Assembly: GCF_020740795.1 (NCBI RefSeq)
Contig: NC_067287.1
Coordinates: forward strand, 17,313,501-17,377,500
Length of the DNA: 64,000 nt
Source: Apus apus
Taxonomy: Eukaryota; Chordata; Aves; Apodiformes; Apodidae
Direction: 5' to 3'
The position numbers and the translations under genes are program-made. Of the stretch, positions 26,601 to 41,600 are shown piece by piece; positions within the stretch are counted from its first letter, which is position 1; the number at the start of each line of letters is the position of its first letter. The notes beneath the pieces are model-generated. The model saw nothing but the letters and a program-made list of their open reading frames with translations. It was not told where the DNA came from and made no database searches.

Positions 26601-29600
26601 AGACAATTCTGCAGATTCTGAAATGTTACTGACTTCTGTACCTAAGTGGGGCTTCAAGGTGGCATGTGGGAAGGGAAGACATCAAGACAATTATTTCTAC
26701 AGTAAAGTATCTTTTAGATTCTACGTGGAGCGAAAGGTAGCCAGCTATTCCAAAAGATGCAGCAGAAAATAGCCAGTTACTGCCTGAGGGTGCATTTTTT
26801 TCAAAGGGGTAGTTTTTGTTACCTTCTTAATTTTATTCTGAATAAAGGCTTGTTCACCAAAAGAATTTATTGTTGCCATTCCACTGCGAAGCCAGCCACA
26901 GACAAACTCATACGTTTCCCAGTTTGTAGGACTGACATGGAAAAGATATTCTGCTCCTTGATAATATAACCACGGAAGTTCTAGAAAACAAACACAACAG
27001 TCAGTGCTGTACAGGGGTAAAAACCCATTTCAAGTCTCATTCTTTGTGATCCTCATGGCCTACCTTGATTTATGTGTCAGAGGACAAATACGCCACAACC
27101 GACAGCAGAACCATATTTAACGTATCAATTGGTATGGGGGGAGGGGGGGAAAGTAGTATGAGTAATTTACTTTTTTTAATACTCTACCCTGTGATAGTCC
27201 AGTAACATGCAAAGAGTTGCCCAGCCTCTGCAAAAAGGCAGTTAAAATGTAATGGAGAGGTTATCAAACTCCCGTGCTTCTTACTGGCAAAATTCCTTTA
27301 CCTAACCTAAGTAGCATCTGATGTTTCAAGTGATCCTAAACAAGAGACTGGCTGATTTTGATCTGTAGCAACAAGTTCCTACAAGGTACTTAATGCAAAT
27401 TTTTAACTTTGAACATTTTAGTTATTTAATTTTTACCAATAGCTTAAATTCCATTTCCAAATAATAATGTTGCAAGATGTGAAAAAAGAAAATATTTTCA
27501 TACCACCAATGTACCAATCTGGATTCTTTGGTTTAACACCTGCAAAAAAAACATAAATAAATTAAAGCATTGTTAATTAAGAATTAAAAGAGATATTCCA
27601 TTAAAATTGCTTTTTCCACATGAGGAGGATTTAATTAAAACCATAACAAATATTGTTATTCTCATTAATGGACAAAAAACCCCATAAAAATGAATTAAAC
27701 ATGGAATAAAATAAAATAATTGCTACACTTACTAAACTACATTTTTAGTGAACTTTGTGAATAAGAACTTTGCTTAAGTCCTGCTAACTAATTTTCCATT
27801 ATTGTTAACCATTTTTAAACTGACAGCACATATCAGACCTGTTAACTGGCCAACAAGCCCTAATGGCCACAAATAGCTTTGCCATGATTTCACGGAGAAG
27901 ACCAATGAGGAGAACTCCAGATTTGCTAAAAAGCAGGCTTACAGATATTTATTTTTTTAAGTTGTCTCTTCTTAATTGCAAGCAATGCATAAAATAAACA
28001 ATGTATGGTAATTAAAATTTCACCTTTTGGTATTTTGCATATCCATTCACGCCTCTCGTTGCAGTGTGCTGGGAAGACTGTTCTATTTACTTTGAACACA
28101 CCACAGTTTCTTGAGTCATCTTGAGCAACATACTTGCTCTCCAAAAATGAAGATACAACCTAAAAACAGCACATTCATTATCTTTCATTGACAGTCCAAG
28201 ATGAAGCATTTAGAATTATCATTGTGGAGAAAAAGGCAAGATCTGGAGACGTGAGTACGGTAGGAATATCGTGAGTAACAACTAGAGGATCAACTTAAAT
28301 TAGTTAGAATCTGTAATCATGTCCTCACAGTGTCCTGTTCAACTGTCCCATCTTATCTCAGACTCCTTCTTCATAAAAATAACTGAATAGCTATGAAACC
28401 TAACAATTTTTTACATTATTAGCAATGGTTGCCAGTGGTTGGCCATACCTAACAGACTTAGCTTTAGTTCAACACGTGACATGACTGGATTTTGCACTTG
28501 CATTCTGAAATTGCTTAAATAGTGACAACAGAGCTGCCATTGCTCTTTAAGGGTGAAAACCAATTACAGTTTAAAAACTGCCCCTTCTTCAGTTGTTTAA
28601 TGTTTAAATCCTGGGTACTAACCACTACTGTGGCACGTGGCACCAACGTCTTCAGGCACTCAAAATCAAGTGGTATTAAGAAAAAACTTAGCTCTGAATG
28701 CAGGCATGAAGCTAAAAGTCATCAAATACAGCTTGTAAGCAGAGCTCTTGAGGCTTTCCAGTGTAGGTGTGTATATAGAGATACACATGTATGTGCTCAC
28801 CCTGCACATCCCTGGTCCTGGGTTAAGCACAATGCGCTTTGCAGGGGAGAGCACATCTGCAAACCTTTATGGTCCTAACAAATTCCTTTGGCATTTGCAC
28901 AACCCTTTTGCAAAGGTTGTTATTTTAATAGTAATGTACTATTAATCCTACGGTAAAAATTACTTGAAGTATGTGGACATGAGAAATAAACAGTGTTCTG
29001 GGCCAGTGTTTGCTCACAAGGCTTATTTTTTGTCAACTTCTATTCAGGTATTGCTGGAAAGGTTACTGAAATATACAGTATACAGATAGTTACAGGTGTT
29101 TTGTCAGACCACTGCCACGTCCCTCCAGAAAGCTGGTTTCTTTTATTAAATCCAATCCAGAACTGTCTTTCTTCTGTTCTATGATGGAAACAAAATAATA
29201 TTTCTCACACATTTTTTCCTTAGCTATTTCAGAGATTACCTTTTAAATAGTACAAATACCCATATTAATTTCTTCTTGATTTCAATATCTTATTCTGTAA
29301 TGGATTTCTTAATGTACTAGTATCCTTAAAGTAAGCTCTTGTTTTCCTACTAGGATGTTAAATTATACTTTTAAAGATGAAAATATATAAAATAGGTTTA
29401 AAATTGCCAAAACCCCATTTCAACATGGAATGTTAACTCACAACAATATTACCTTGACATTAACAGTTGCTCAACATCTAATACAAAGATATTATTCAAA
29501 AATAATCACATTACATTGTTGCTACTACACTTCTTTTCAACTATTTCTAAGTTCATGTTAGTCAAAAATAGAGACTTCTTCAGTAACATATTTTTACATC

Positions 29601-32600
29601 TTAGCATGACTAAGATAAATCTTGTTGGTCTTAAAATACATATTTACCTATCAAAAATTGTATGTAATAAATTGTTTAAAAATGTCTCTTCATAGATATG
29701 GCTAAAACTAACAAGGTGTGCTCCAAAGTCTTGGCATAATGCTTCTGCTTCATCCCATGTTCTTCTCATCAGAACTTTCTCATTGTGAAATATCTGCAAT
29801 AAAATAAACACTTCCATAAATGCAGTTCATTTTGGATAGCAGTTGTTTCAGAAACCCATTAAAAAATCAAATATTATCTGCAGGTTTTCCTGCAGGTATT
29901 TCCTACAATAAAGCCATGTATATTCCAAGGATAGCTCTAATTCAAGTCTTCAGACTTTCACATGCTTTATAACACAGTGAAGGATGGTAATAATTAACTT
30001 TTGTTTTTTTAAATAAAAGACATAAAGCTTTATAACAGTGTATCCACAAGCTGATGCAGAATCAGAAAAATCCAAAGTAAGTTTGCCATGTACCTTGTAG
30101 CAGTAGAACAGATTGGCTTCTGACTCCCATCCAAAATAGCAAGAACTCAAATGTTTTTGAAAAGTAAGTTCAGGTTCTTCGTAAGAACTGATTTTTAGCT
30201 TGCACAATGACATCGCTTTGAAGTTCTTACAGCTTTTCACCTCCCAGTAACCAACGGGGTGCTGCCCTCGCATAGCCACACAGCCTCCAGAATGACCTTG
30301 ACATGGGAGTAAGTGTTGAGTATCAGAATAAAGCATTTGTACATTGTGAAATTTTGGTAAGTGACTGCTTTTTTTGGCATCGGATTCTGGATAAAAGCTC
30401 AATGAACTTAAAAAAGCAGCAAATTCTCCAGTCAGCAACAAGTTTACAAGCCTGTTTTGGCTGACTTGAGCTTGTAAAATGAACCATGACAAAGGATTCT
30501 TCCCTCAAAATGCAGATTAAAGGCAATTTAAAATACTATTTCTGCAAGCTGCAGTAGTAAAACAATAAAGGTACAGTGGCCAAAACTCAGAAGCAATTAC
30601 TGAAATGGATTGTCTTTTTTTTATCTCTATACTTGGGTATTGCTACGATGTTTCCATTTCAAAGGATGAACATATATTTAACACTGTCGGTTTTATCTTC
30701 TTGGAGTGTTTTCCTTTTTGGATTATTATAAAATAAAAAAATCAAACAAGCAAACCAAGTATCAGTAAACTAAAGGGGAAGCAGAAAAAACTTCCATTGC
30801 CAGAAATGTATCTAAGACAAACTCTCCCCTCTTTTTCTATATAAAATGAAAATTACAAACTGTGACTGTTACTGAATATAATTAATTACTACTCTGGGAT
30901 CTTTTGAGGGGAGTATCAGGAAGTCTTGATGACCTCCTTGAAAAGGCCATACAGAAATGCATGTAAAACGATTCATGGAAAAAGAAAGTACATTTTTTTT
31001 CCTGACTCAGTATTTTCCTAGTGACTGCTGCTGTAAAAGAGCTCATCTCCAACTCATGAGTTTCCATATTATTATTTGCCTTCCTGAGAGATGATGGAAA
31101 AATGGGGCTGGAAAAACCTATCTATGTCTGAGCAGAGCCCTAAAATGTTGGGCTGTGTCTTCTAGGAGACTATGGCTGTCAATTCCCCTTAAGGGGGAAT
31201 TCCCCTTAATTCCCCACCTAAGGGAAGAGTGATGTCCAGCATCCTGCCACAAGCAAGGACCTCACCATAACAGCGCCCAGCTGGAAAGCAGGGAAGAAAG
31301 CTCTGGCTTCTCCATATCTGCCAACTTATCTAACTCCATCCATGGTAGGAAGTTGCACAGCCAACATCACATGTAAGCTTATCTCTCTGCTCTCTCGACT
31401 AGGCAGGGAGGAAAGGACGGGGACTCTTCAGTCACTGCTAAGCCACTTCTCTTTTTATCTGCGTGTTACTCACGTGGTTGGTACTTGTTCCAGTTTGTGT
31501 AGCTCACAGAGCGGTTCTTTCCTGCTGTACTTAGCCAAAAGTATTCTCCTGTGTTATTAAGGTCTTGAAGACCTATCCAAAAATAAGTTTTCTCAGATTT
31601 CACCATGCTATGGATCATGCTGTTGATAAACGCTTGTTCAAACCTTAATAAAATAATCAAGACAAAAAGCTTATTAGAATAAAATTGGTCAACTGGTATT
31701 TATAGCTCTCATTAAGTGATTGGAATTGTGAGAGAAAAAAAACATAAGAGGTTCTTAATTTTCTTTGTAGAATGCTGTGGGGAACTTCAGGCACAAGTCT
31801 GTGGTCAAACCATAATTTTTGCCTCTTTTTTTTTTTTCTCAGCACTTCAGCACAGAGGAAAAATGGTAGATTAAGACTCAATAACCTTAATGCTTACACT
31901 AGAAGTTGTAAAGCTAGAATATATTAATGATGCACAGACAAAAATAAGAAAATCCTTGCATGAAGGGGAAAAAAAAGTAGCAGGATCTGAAAAAGCTACT
32001 GAAGAAAGAAAAGAAAAGAAAAAACTGCACAGGAGTATCCTATTAGAACCAGACACACAAAACAGCACAGAGAAATCAGAGCCCAAGGGCTCAAAGCCCT
32101 AGCTGAGCTGACTACAGGAGCAATCACTTAAGTTCCTCATTAAAGTTATATGAGAGATTAACACCTTTTTGCAAGTAATAATTGGTGCATAGAGTAACCA
32201 ATTTATAATTTAAATGTAATTTATTCAGATATAATTGGGATAGCATTATACAAAAAAATGCTCTTGTTTATGAGCACATTTAACCAGCTTCCTCTGAAAA
32301 TATAAGCAGCAAAGTAAATTCCATTCTGACAAAGACTTATAGAAGTTCTTGGTTTCACACATTGTGAAAAGGATGGCTAAATATAAAGATTACATTCATG
32401 TAAAAAACTGAATGCATCTGTAACACTAAGAATGACTAAACTTTTATGTGATTTTCATTTCCTCTGCATGTTCTCTTTTTATATCAACTCTCCTCCTCTA
32501 CAACCTGCTTTTTAATGAGTACTCTAGGATCAATACAATGAAAAGTTTTTGTAGTTTTCACACCAGAACAGCAAATCTCAGCAGTAATAAAAAAAAAAAA

Positions 32601-35600
32601 AAAAAAAACAACAAACCACAAATGGATTCCTTTGCCACTCCAACATTGGAATTGGGAACTAACATAATAAACCATGATGGCTACACCCAGCAAAAATCAA
32701 ATAAAAAGAAATAAGCAGAAAAAGAAATAAGCAGAAAAAGAAGACAAGAGTCCCAGAGTCAAGGGTCCCAGAGATAAGCAGCATGCCTTCAGCTCCCTGT
32801 AACATTTGAGCTGCAAATGCTCAGCTGCACAGAATTTGTCCTTTATCTGCCCCATAAGGATTATTCTTGTCCTGCAGGACAACACTGAATGCAGCGTGTG
32901 CCATCCTGAAACCTCCTGGCAGGCCAAATACCACTGATGTAAACCCCTATGTAGGATTAGCCTGTGTTTTCCTCAGATTTCTAACTATCATTCATCTGGT
33001 TTGCTGGTGGTTACAGTACATCTTAAAGGGAGGGTAGATACCCTTCCTACCATTTTGTTGGGTTTTTTTCTAAAGTAAATACATGGAAGGTAAAGTATGT
33101 ATATAATATATCTATCAGTATGTCATAAACTTTAATGGGAATCCAAAATAGAGGGTAAATCACAACAAGCGATGAGAGAAAACCTACGCATCTGGACATC
33201 TGCAGAGGAGAAAGCCTTTACTGAAGCTGGAATACAGGTAAATAGAAACAAAGTAAGAGAAGACAGACCTCAAATGCTTTCAAACATTTACCCTCTCCCC
33301 CATTTTGCTGAGAACTCATGTAAAATGCATACATAAATAGAAACATTTATAAAACAGTAATTGATTTGGATTAAAGTGTTTTAGGTCTTGATTACAAAAA
33401 TTAAATATATTTTAATTTTTCAGTGTAGTTTCCAAGTATACAAATAAAGTTTCTTAAAGGTATTACGTACCTCTGTAGAAAGTATTTTGTTTCAATTCTT
33501 GCATGCTCACGTGTGCATATTGCATTGTGTTTACAAACCTAACAATTGCTTTTTACAAAATTTACTTTCAATTAAAAAATAAAGCAAAATGCAACTTTTA
33601 TTTTAGCCAATGTTAGTAATTATACTCACCTCTCATGCAAATATTATTTCATAATGGTAATATCTTTCACCATGCAACACTATCTAAAATTAGAATAGCT
33701 CTTGTTAGAGTCATCTTGACACTGTCTATAAGAATTAACTACCTGTTTGTTACTGATACAAGTGCAGATGGGCAGAAATAACCACTGGAAGCATGTTCAA
33801 AACTTCGAGGGGTACTGTCGATTTTGTAACAATATCCACCATGTCTTTCCCATCCCTTAAAAGAAATGAACATTATTTTATAGATTATTAATTATTCTGT
33901 AGTTGTTAGAAACTTCATCCCCTTTTGTACTTTCTGTCTGAACATCACTGATGTCCCTACAGCCCTTTTCCTTTCTACTGTGGTTCAAGATTAGCTATCC
34001 TCAAGGTCACTGAAAAGTGGGTAAATTTAAAAAAATTTAAAGTTTAAATCTTTAAATGGTGCAAAAACTGGCTTAACATACATATACACAAAAACATCTT
34101 TGATGGGTATGACAAAAATGTGGTCAACAGATAAGGCACTCTTCCCATATTACTTTTGTTTCAATTTTATACTCAGAATATTGTTTTACTGACTGAATTT
34201 GAAGGAGGTACACCAAGCCCCTCAGCCAGCCACCTCTTTGCATGAAGTGTGTAGTAGCACTTAATGGTTTCCACTTGTGGTAACTCATTACTGGTATCTA
34301 ATACCTGAAGGGCAGAGTAAACACTGCCATGTCAGCTTCAGTTCAGTTGTTACAACAATTACAACTGCCCTTTGTCTTCAACTGTAAACAGAAATATTTG
34401 TTAAAGAAATTGCTGGCCTTTCATGTAGCAATGCACTCCAGTTATTTACCTTTTCTCAGCTTCCTTTCTCCTCCTCAAATGGGACTTTCAAAATAAATAA
34501 ATAAATTAAAAAAGAATTCCAATTAATACTCATCCTACCTTAATAAAGCAAAATTAAAATAACACATTTTCATGGTTTATGAGTCAGAACACTGAGCCAG
34601 TGATCAGCTTGACTTATTTCTTATTATTCATCTCTTATTTCTTGTTATTGATCTCTTGGAGCTCCAAAGGTGCTAGCAGGACTAGTGAGTCCTGCCTGTT
34701 AGGAGTTCATGCAACATTCCCGCCTGGCTATCCTGCATAAGTGTTTTAAATGACCAGGAGAATAAAAAAATAAACCATCCTGTCTAAACGTGAAGCCCCA
34801 CATAGACAGGAGAACCACCCAACATTGATTTGGCTCTTCCACAAGGGAGGTGCTCACCAAGCAGCTCAACAGGGAGCAGCTCAACAGACCCAGGCCAGCA
34901 CCATCAAACAAACCTTTTTTCATCATCCCGCTTCCGTGCTTGGAAGACAGCTTGACACAGCCCTTGGTATGGGAAGGAAGCACTGAAGCAAAATGAACCA
35001 CAGTCTCAAAGTCTGTGGTTTCACCTGCATGACACACATGCAGCACTCAGTTGTTAGTCCATTTCTTTTTGCAAAGCCAACATCCAGGTTGAGGCTCTCT
35101 CCTGTCTCTGTACCAATGAGCTAGAACGTCCCTGCAGGAAAAGTTCTTTGGCAGGTGCCAAGGGCTCTGCAGTGCCTGGGGACACAGTAACACCTCTTCC
35201 ACTCCAATGTGCACTTAAACTCAGGGCAGTAAAGGCTGGAAGAGGGCTAAATATTGACTAAGAAACCCTCTGTGGGGACGCAGTAAGAAACAGCAAATGG
35301 CTGGTTTCCTTCAAGTGGATACTTGAGTGATAAATTCACCGGTTCAAAGGAGGCAAACACAGCGATCCTAATGTCTCAAAATTTTAATCTGGAGCAAATG
35401 GCACTGTGTAACCCTCTTAAAGCTTTCTTTGTGCCTAAAGATTGAAGTAGTTATTTTACACTCATCTTTAAAGAAAATCACAAAACTGTGGAGTAACTGG
35501 AGGCCAGTAAGCTTGTATTAAGGGCAAGCACAGATTGAGAAATTTCAAACTTAAAACATCATGGCAGATGGCATTCTGTGCAGATAAATATGAAGTGATG

Positions 35601-38600
35601 CACACAGGAACCAGTCCTGCACCCCACAATCATTTATGATGTATGAAGTGAGGGACAGCTACCTCACTCCTACCATGCATGAACAAAATTTGGGGGTTAT
35701 GATGGTTCAGTTCCATGAAACATCAACTTAGTCAAAAAGTCAAATTGAACCTTAAAGAATTATGAGGACAGAAAGAACAGAGAAGGTTATATGGTGCTTT
35801 TAAATTAACTTTTTGCCATTTTTTAAAAATTCTGACCCCTAGTCTCAGAAAAGGATAATAGAAAAGAAGGGCAACAAGTATGATGAAATATATGAAGCTG
35901 CTTCCACACAAGCATGAACTGAGCAGGCTGGGACTCCTCAGCCTGGAAAGAGGTGATGCCTTAGGGAGGATATGACACTGGTCTACAAAATGGTTAGTGC
36001 CATCAAAGTGGGTGACTACTTCAGTACAAGACCTTGGGGACAAGAAAAACCAGATAAGCTAGCAGGGGGAAGGCTCCACAAGGAAAGAAGGTGCCATTAT
36101 TTTATTCAAAGGGTAGATTTACAGAACCATTATCTAAGTAACACTATGAAGGCAAAGAGTTTGTGTGAGTCCAGGAAGAAATTATCAACCGCTTCAAGGG
36201 TTATACCCTATGTGGGCTGTTAAGATACGCAAAGCTTAAAAGGAAATCCCAGAACAGTTGAGGGGTCAAGGGAAAACTGGGGGAAGCTCTATCTGTATTT
36301 GCCCTGTCCTGCTTTGCCCCAAACATAATTTGCAGCCAGCTGTGGGAGACAGAACATGAGGCCGAATAGACCCTGATTCTGAGCAGCTGCCTTTCTGATC
36401 TTTAAGATGTTTTGTAGCTGTAATAGCAATCCTCAAAAGTACAATTCCCTCCTGTTACAATAGCCATAAAGACAAATGCTCAATTCAGCACTATACTGTT
36501 ATCTTTTGATGTACTAATTAAAGTGTAGAGGACCAGAGAAATTTGCCAATACAAACACAGTCAGTTCCACACACATAAACCTCCAACTCAATTATCAAGC
36601 AACTGACAGCTCTACAACCTGTTTCAAAAGCTGGTTGAAAGAAAATGTTTAAATCTGTTATTTCAGTATTGGGGAAAACTGCCCAGAGAATCTGACCTTT
36701 GCAATAAAATATGTATTCTCATTAATAGCCTGCTGACTAGAAAAAAAGAATAGTTGACCTGCTAGGGGAAGCAAGTGTTTAGTACATTTTATGTCTTAGG
36801 GTGACAGGAGTGCTGGAAAAGAAGAGCTCAGGTTTCTGCAGAAACTTGGTATGGACATATTACAAAAACTGCAATCAGCAGAACCACAGAAAATGTTAAA
36901 GGCGAGTTAATCTGATGCACAAGTCATAAAATCAACATGAGATGAAAGCCCACTAATAACATGTAAGACTCTAAAGCTTTAGAAAAGCAAACAACTGTGC
37001 CCGAGGCCAAAGCTCCCTGAGAATCTACCAGCAATCCAACACGAATGACAGTACAAGGTTAATGAAGCAAAAGATCAAATGTGAGAAACATCAGTAGATA
37101 TTCTGTACATTTAGGTAGGTCAGCAACAGAAAAATGGGTGGAAAAAAAAGTAAATCTGGATTAAATAAAGACATAGCCCTGGAAAATCTGGCCAATAACA
37201 TACATATTGAATGTTAAAAGTGAGTTGTTAAGACAAAATGTCTGAAATCAAATGTTGTTTTGAGTAAGCTTAGTACTGACTTGTTTTGATTAAATGAATG
37301 TAACTTTCTTCACATCAGAAAAAGTATCTATCAAAACCCAGGGACTATAAAGGGTTCAGCAGATGTTTTCACAAGGTATGAAACATCAAGACACAGAAAT
37401 TTATCTGGAGTAGGAGGTCAGCTAGAGCAGACCAAACTACCTATGACTCAATTCTCTTGAGTCTCAACCCTGTGAGGTACCAAAAGCTGAAGTGCTGTCA
37501 AGCTCCTGACTACAACTGGAAGAATTCATGCTCTGCACATTTTTCACATGGTCAGGACTATGACAAACCTTTCTGACACTAATAACACACAGAATTCTTG
37601 AGTGATGAAATTGGTCCAAATGAAACTTACACAGCACCCCAAACTTCTGAAAATGTTAAGCTGCAACTAAGCAGTAACTTCTGCCTCCAGAACACTGGAT
37701 CTGACCACTGTCTGGGGAAAAACTGCCTCCAACCCCAAACAGTTCAGTTTCAACCTGCTTATAGTTGAACTAAACTGGTTGTGTTTCTTGACTTTTCAAG
37801 AATCTTAGAATCACAGAATGGTTTGTGTTGGAAGGGACCTTAAAGGACATCTAGTCCAACCCCCTGCCATGGGCAGGGACATCTTCAACTAGATCAGGTG
37901 GCTCAGAGCTGGGTCCAACCCAATCTTAAATGTTTTAAGGGATGGGGCATTTATCATCTCTCTGGGCAACCTGTTCCAGTGCTTCACCATGCTGACTGTA
38001 AAAACTTTCTTCCTGTCATCTAGTCTAAATCTACCCTCTTTCAGTTTAAAACCATTACCCCTTGTCCCATTGCTACAGAGCCTGCTAAAAAGTTTGTCCC
38101 CATCTTTCTTACAGGCCCCCTTTAAGTATTGAAAGGCCACAATAAAGTCTCCCAAAAGAAAAAGTACAAGAAATTTTAAAAGGAATACAATGAGCTAGAA
38201 GATAAAGCAAGTTAGACAAGAGATTTTTCTTGATAAAAAAGTTCACAAAATTCCTTCAAAATTCTGAACAAAATCTGAACAACACAAAGTCTACAAGTTT
38301 GTTCTTTATATATTATAAAATCATACTTTATGGCAAATAAAAATCCTACTTTAACATGTTACATTTTACTACCAGAATTCAGAGCCTAGAAGTCTGAAAA
38401 TCTGCTGTAATGCCCTATTTAGATAGCTGTGCTCCTTCCCATTTGTGATTGAAAGTAAAAGGAATGCTAATGTACTAGTGGAAGAGTTCATTCTCCATGT
38501 CAATGAAATTGATCGGTTTTCACCCTGACACTCCGTTTCAATGTATGAAAACCATGTGTGGGGTGAGGCATCATGTAACAGCCATTGTTTGCACAGATGG

Positions 38601-41600
38601 TGGAAAAAAGTTTTCACTTTTGATCTAGAAAGAGATAGGAACCTGGGTCACAGCTGCTGACAACACAATGAGCCATGAAAGGCATTTTAGGTAAACTTTT
38701 AACCTTACATTAAAATGTAGTTTACATACTTTTAAGGAAAACAGTGAGATTTTTGCTAGTAAAACATTCATTTCTTTAATATGAAAAACTAAAATTATCT
38801 ATTTACATCCACATGTTCTGTAGCTTATTTAGAGGTTTCCTATGTAATTCTGTTTTGTTAGTAAGTTTCTAAAACAAACAAAATCCCTTACCTCTGTACA
38901 ACCTGATTCCTGATCATGATAGTCATGATTAAATTCCCCTGCTTTTTTACAAATGTAGAAATATCTGTCTTCACATTTTTTAACCTTCCAACGTCCTTCC
39001 TAAAGGGAAAAAAAAATATATTCTGTACATACTCATATTCTCAAGCACATCTATACACACATTAGATTACACTCCCTCCTTCTATTTAAACTTTAAAGTA
39101 AAAACAAGCAATTTTTCTCACTCAATCTGCTTATCCTTAGATGGTCCGTTTATTTCTACCAACATTGTCAGCAGCACTTTTCAAATCAACCATATGAAAG
39201 AGTTTGTCTCTCTGAATTACTCTTTGGGCTGTAATGCATTTCAATTAACTAACACTAAGGCCATGCCAGAGCACTTACTTTCATAATCCTGTACTCAACT
39301 TTCTCCTTATCTATTATTCTTCTTTGTAAGATTAATCTTTATATTTGAACAGTCCTTTCTCAAGATATTACAAAGTTTGTAGTATTTAATTTTCAGACAT
39401 CCATACATACTGGACATGTACCAAAAATAACACTTAAAGAATTATATCTTGAACATCCTTCTCCTTTTCATATTTTTGTTTGTTTGTTTACCCTTGAAAA
39501 CTGAGTAAAATATGGTTTTGTGCATCTAAACCCTGCAATTTCACCAAAGTCCTATCTTCTGCTTCCAATGGGAACCTACTTTTCCAAGTAATTGTCTGGT
39601 CTTTCCCGTGAGTTAAATGTTGCAATATGGACCCGTTACTGTAGAGACAACAAACTCTTTTGATACAGTTTTCACACACGGACAAAACATACTTCATAAA
39701 AGAAAAAAAAATATAATGCCACTTGTGTAAGTTATGTATTTTAAAAAGTATGCACATTGAGAAAATTAAGTATTATAAGCTAGAATAAAAGTGTCTTTTT
39801 TTTTTTTCAAAAAAAAAAGGCAACTTACAGGCCCTTGTGCCGAAACACAGAGTTGTCCTGTTCTTTGAAAGCTGTCAGGTTCTTTGCTGTGCCAGTTAGA
39901 GAATTTTACTGGGGTGCCATCTGACCACTCAAAAACAACTGAGGTGTCATTACTGTATAACCCAATCCATGTTTCAGTTACATTTTCTGTAAAGGAATAA
40001 GTGAGTTCAGATTTTCATGTTGAAGAAATAATCTCTGTTGCTCCTGTAACATCAAAACCTCTATTGAGAAAATCCCATGAATAATTTTCAAGAATTACCT
40101 TCTTTCAGGAAAAAAAAAAAAAAAGCACTGCATGAACTTGAGAAAGCCTTATTGATGAGATAATGTTCTACTGCCCTTGAAGACTAAATTATTTTAAAAA
40201 CAGGTAAACATACATAATAATATGCTTTGAAATCCCAAAAAATACAAATCAAGAGCATATGCACTTTTTTTAAGTGCACAGGGCAGAAAGCTTAACATGG
40301 AAAAGAAAGATTTCTTTTTGTAATCTTCCATGGTACATCCAGCTCTAGGTTTTTCTGAGTGATGCTTGTAAGTGCCAGTGACAGCACAGTTCTAGCCACA
40401 GTGGCTGGCAAACATAAGAAAAACAAGCCTTGTGGTGTGATGGAATGTCTTACTTGACCAGCTACTACAGCCAGAAAAATCAGACAGGCTTTCAGGCACC
40501 GAAGACCTTCTCTGGAAGAGAAGCCTGAAGTAGGTCTGAAACAGAAGCTGCAGACTTCAACGCTGATTACAATTGTCTCTATCTAATATAGCACCTCTGG
40601 AAAAAACAGTATGGAGGGTATTAACAGAGGTAAGGAAGATGATACAGTGGTTAATCTCTTAGGAGAAAGACAAGACAGAGAAGTGCATGGGTGACAGAAG
40701 GGATGATAATGAGAGATGATGTCCAGTAAATCTAATGTAATGCACTGTTCTGCAACCACAAGGATGGGACAGAATTGATAAAACATGTTCCTGTGCCCCA
40801 GCTCTAGGCAACTTAAATTCATGGACAAACTGTGCAGCTGTGCCAGCACAATGATGTCAGCTGGAGACACAAAATACTCACTTTCCTGCTGTTATGACAA
40901 AAATCTTGGCATTGCTGCACTGAAGAGCTTTTGTTCATTAAGCTCCTTGTATAATTATGCTACCTCCTAGAACTATGTGGACTAGCAGAACACCTTTGAT
41001 AAACCTCACTGCCATTGAAAGAGACTCTGCCAACAGACCAGCAGCAACAACTTTTCATTGTGGACAAGGCCAGCTTGAAAGCAGAAGATACTCTGAATTG
41101 TTGTTGCTTCTTAGCACAATTCTCACATGAGAAGGATCACTGAATATTTTGCAACAGTTTGCAATGACCCAGCTGAGAACAGGAAAGGACGAAAGCTAAT
41201 GTGCTTACTGTGTCCTCACCATGTTTACTTTGTGGATTAATTTATTTATTTGAAGTATGATTATTGGAAAAGGTGATGCTATGCATTTTTAAGACTCCCA
41301 GAAGGAGCATGCATCATGCCTTCTTTTTTTGTAAACATAATTTGAGTGAACCACATACTATAACGCTTAAGTGGCTAAAAATATTAAAAGAGCACAAAAG
41401 AGCATCACAAAACTCTTCAAGAAATGCTGCACACATTAAAGTAACTCTCAAAACTCACCACTTTCAAGCAAGTTAAGAAGCAGCTCTGCATCTGCCATAG
41501 AGGACATACTAATGAGCCCACTGCCATCACTTTGGCATGAGAGAAAAGCATCGTTCCAGCTCTTCTCCTCCTGATGGAGCCTGTAGCAGTTGCGGTTGTG

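Larger units (their letters stand above)
33856..38891 (-). other. PLA2R1 intron 9 (5.0 kb, the longest)
   Basis: Separates CTLD2 from CTLD3. Holds an old CR1-like element (35,445-36,235) and a younger CR1 fragment (37,804-38,157). A GC-richer stretch at 34,660-35,200 has no identified origin. No other gene seen. Confidence 0.8.

Noticed and set aside
32448..32714. Poly(A) run as the tail of a processed pseudogene
   Set aside because: No gene-like sequence or target-site duplication found beside it; a simple repeat is the simpler reading.
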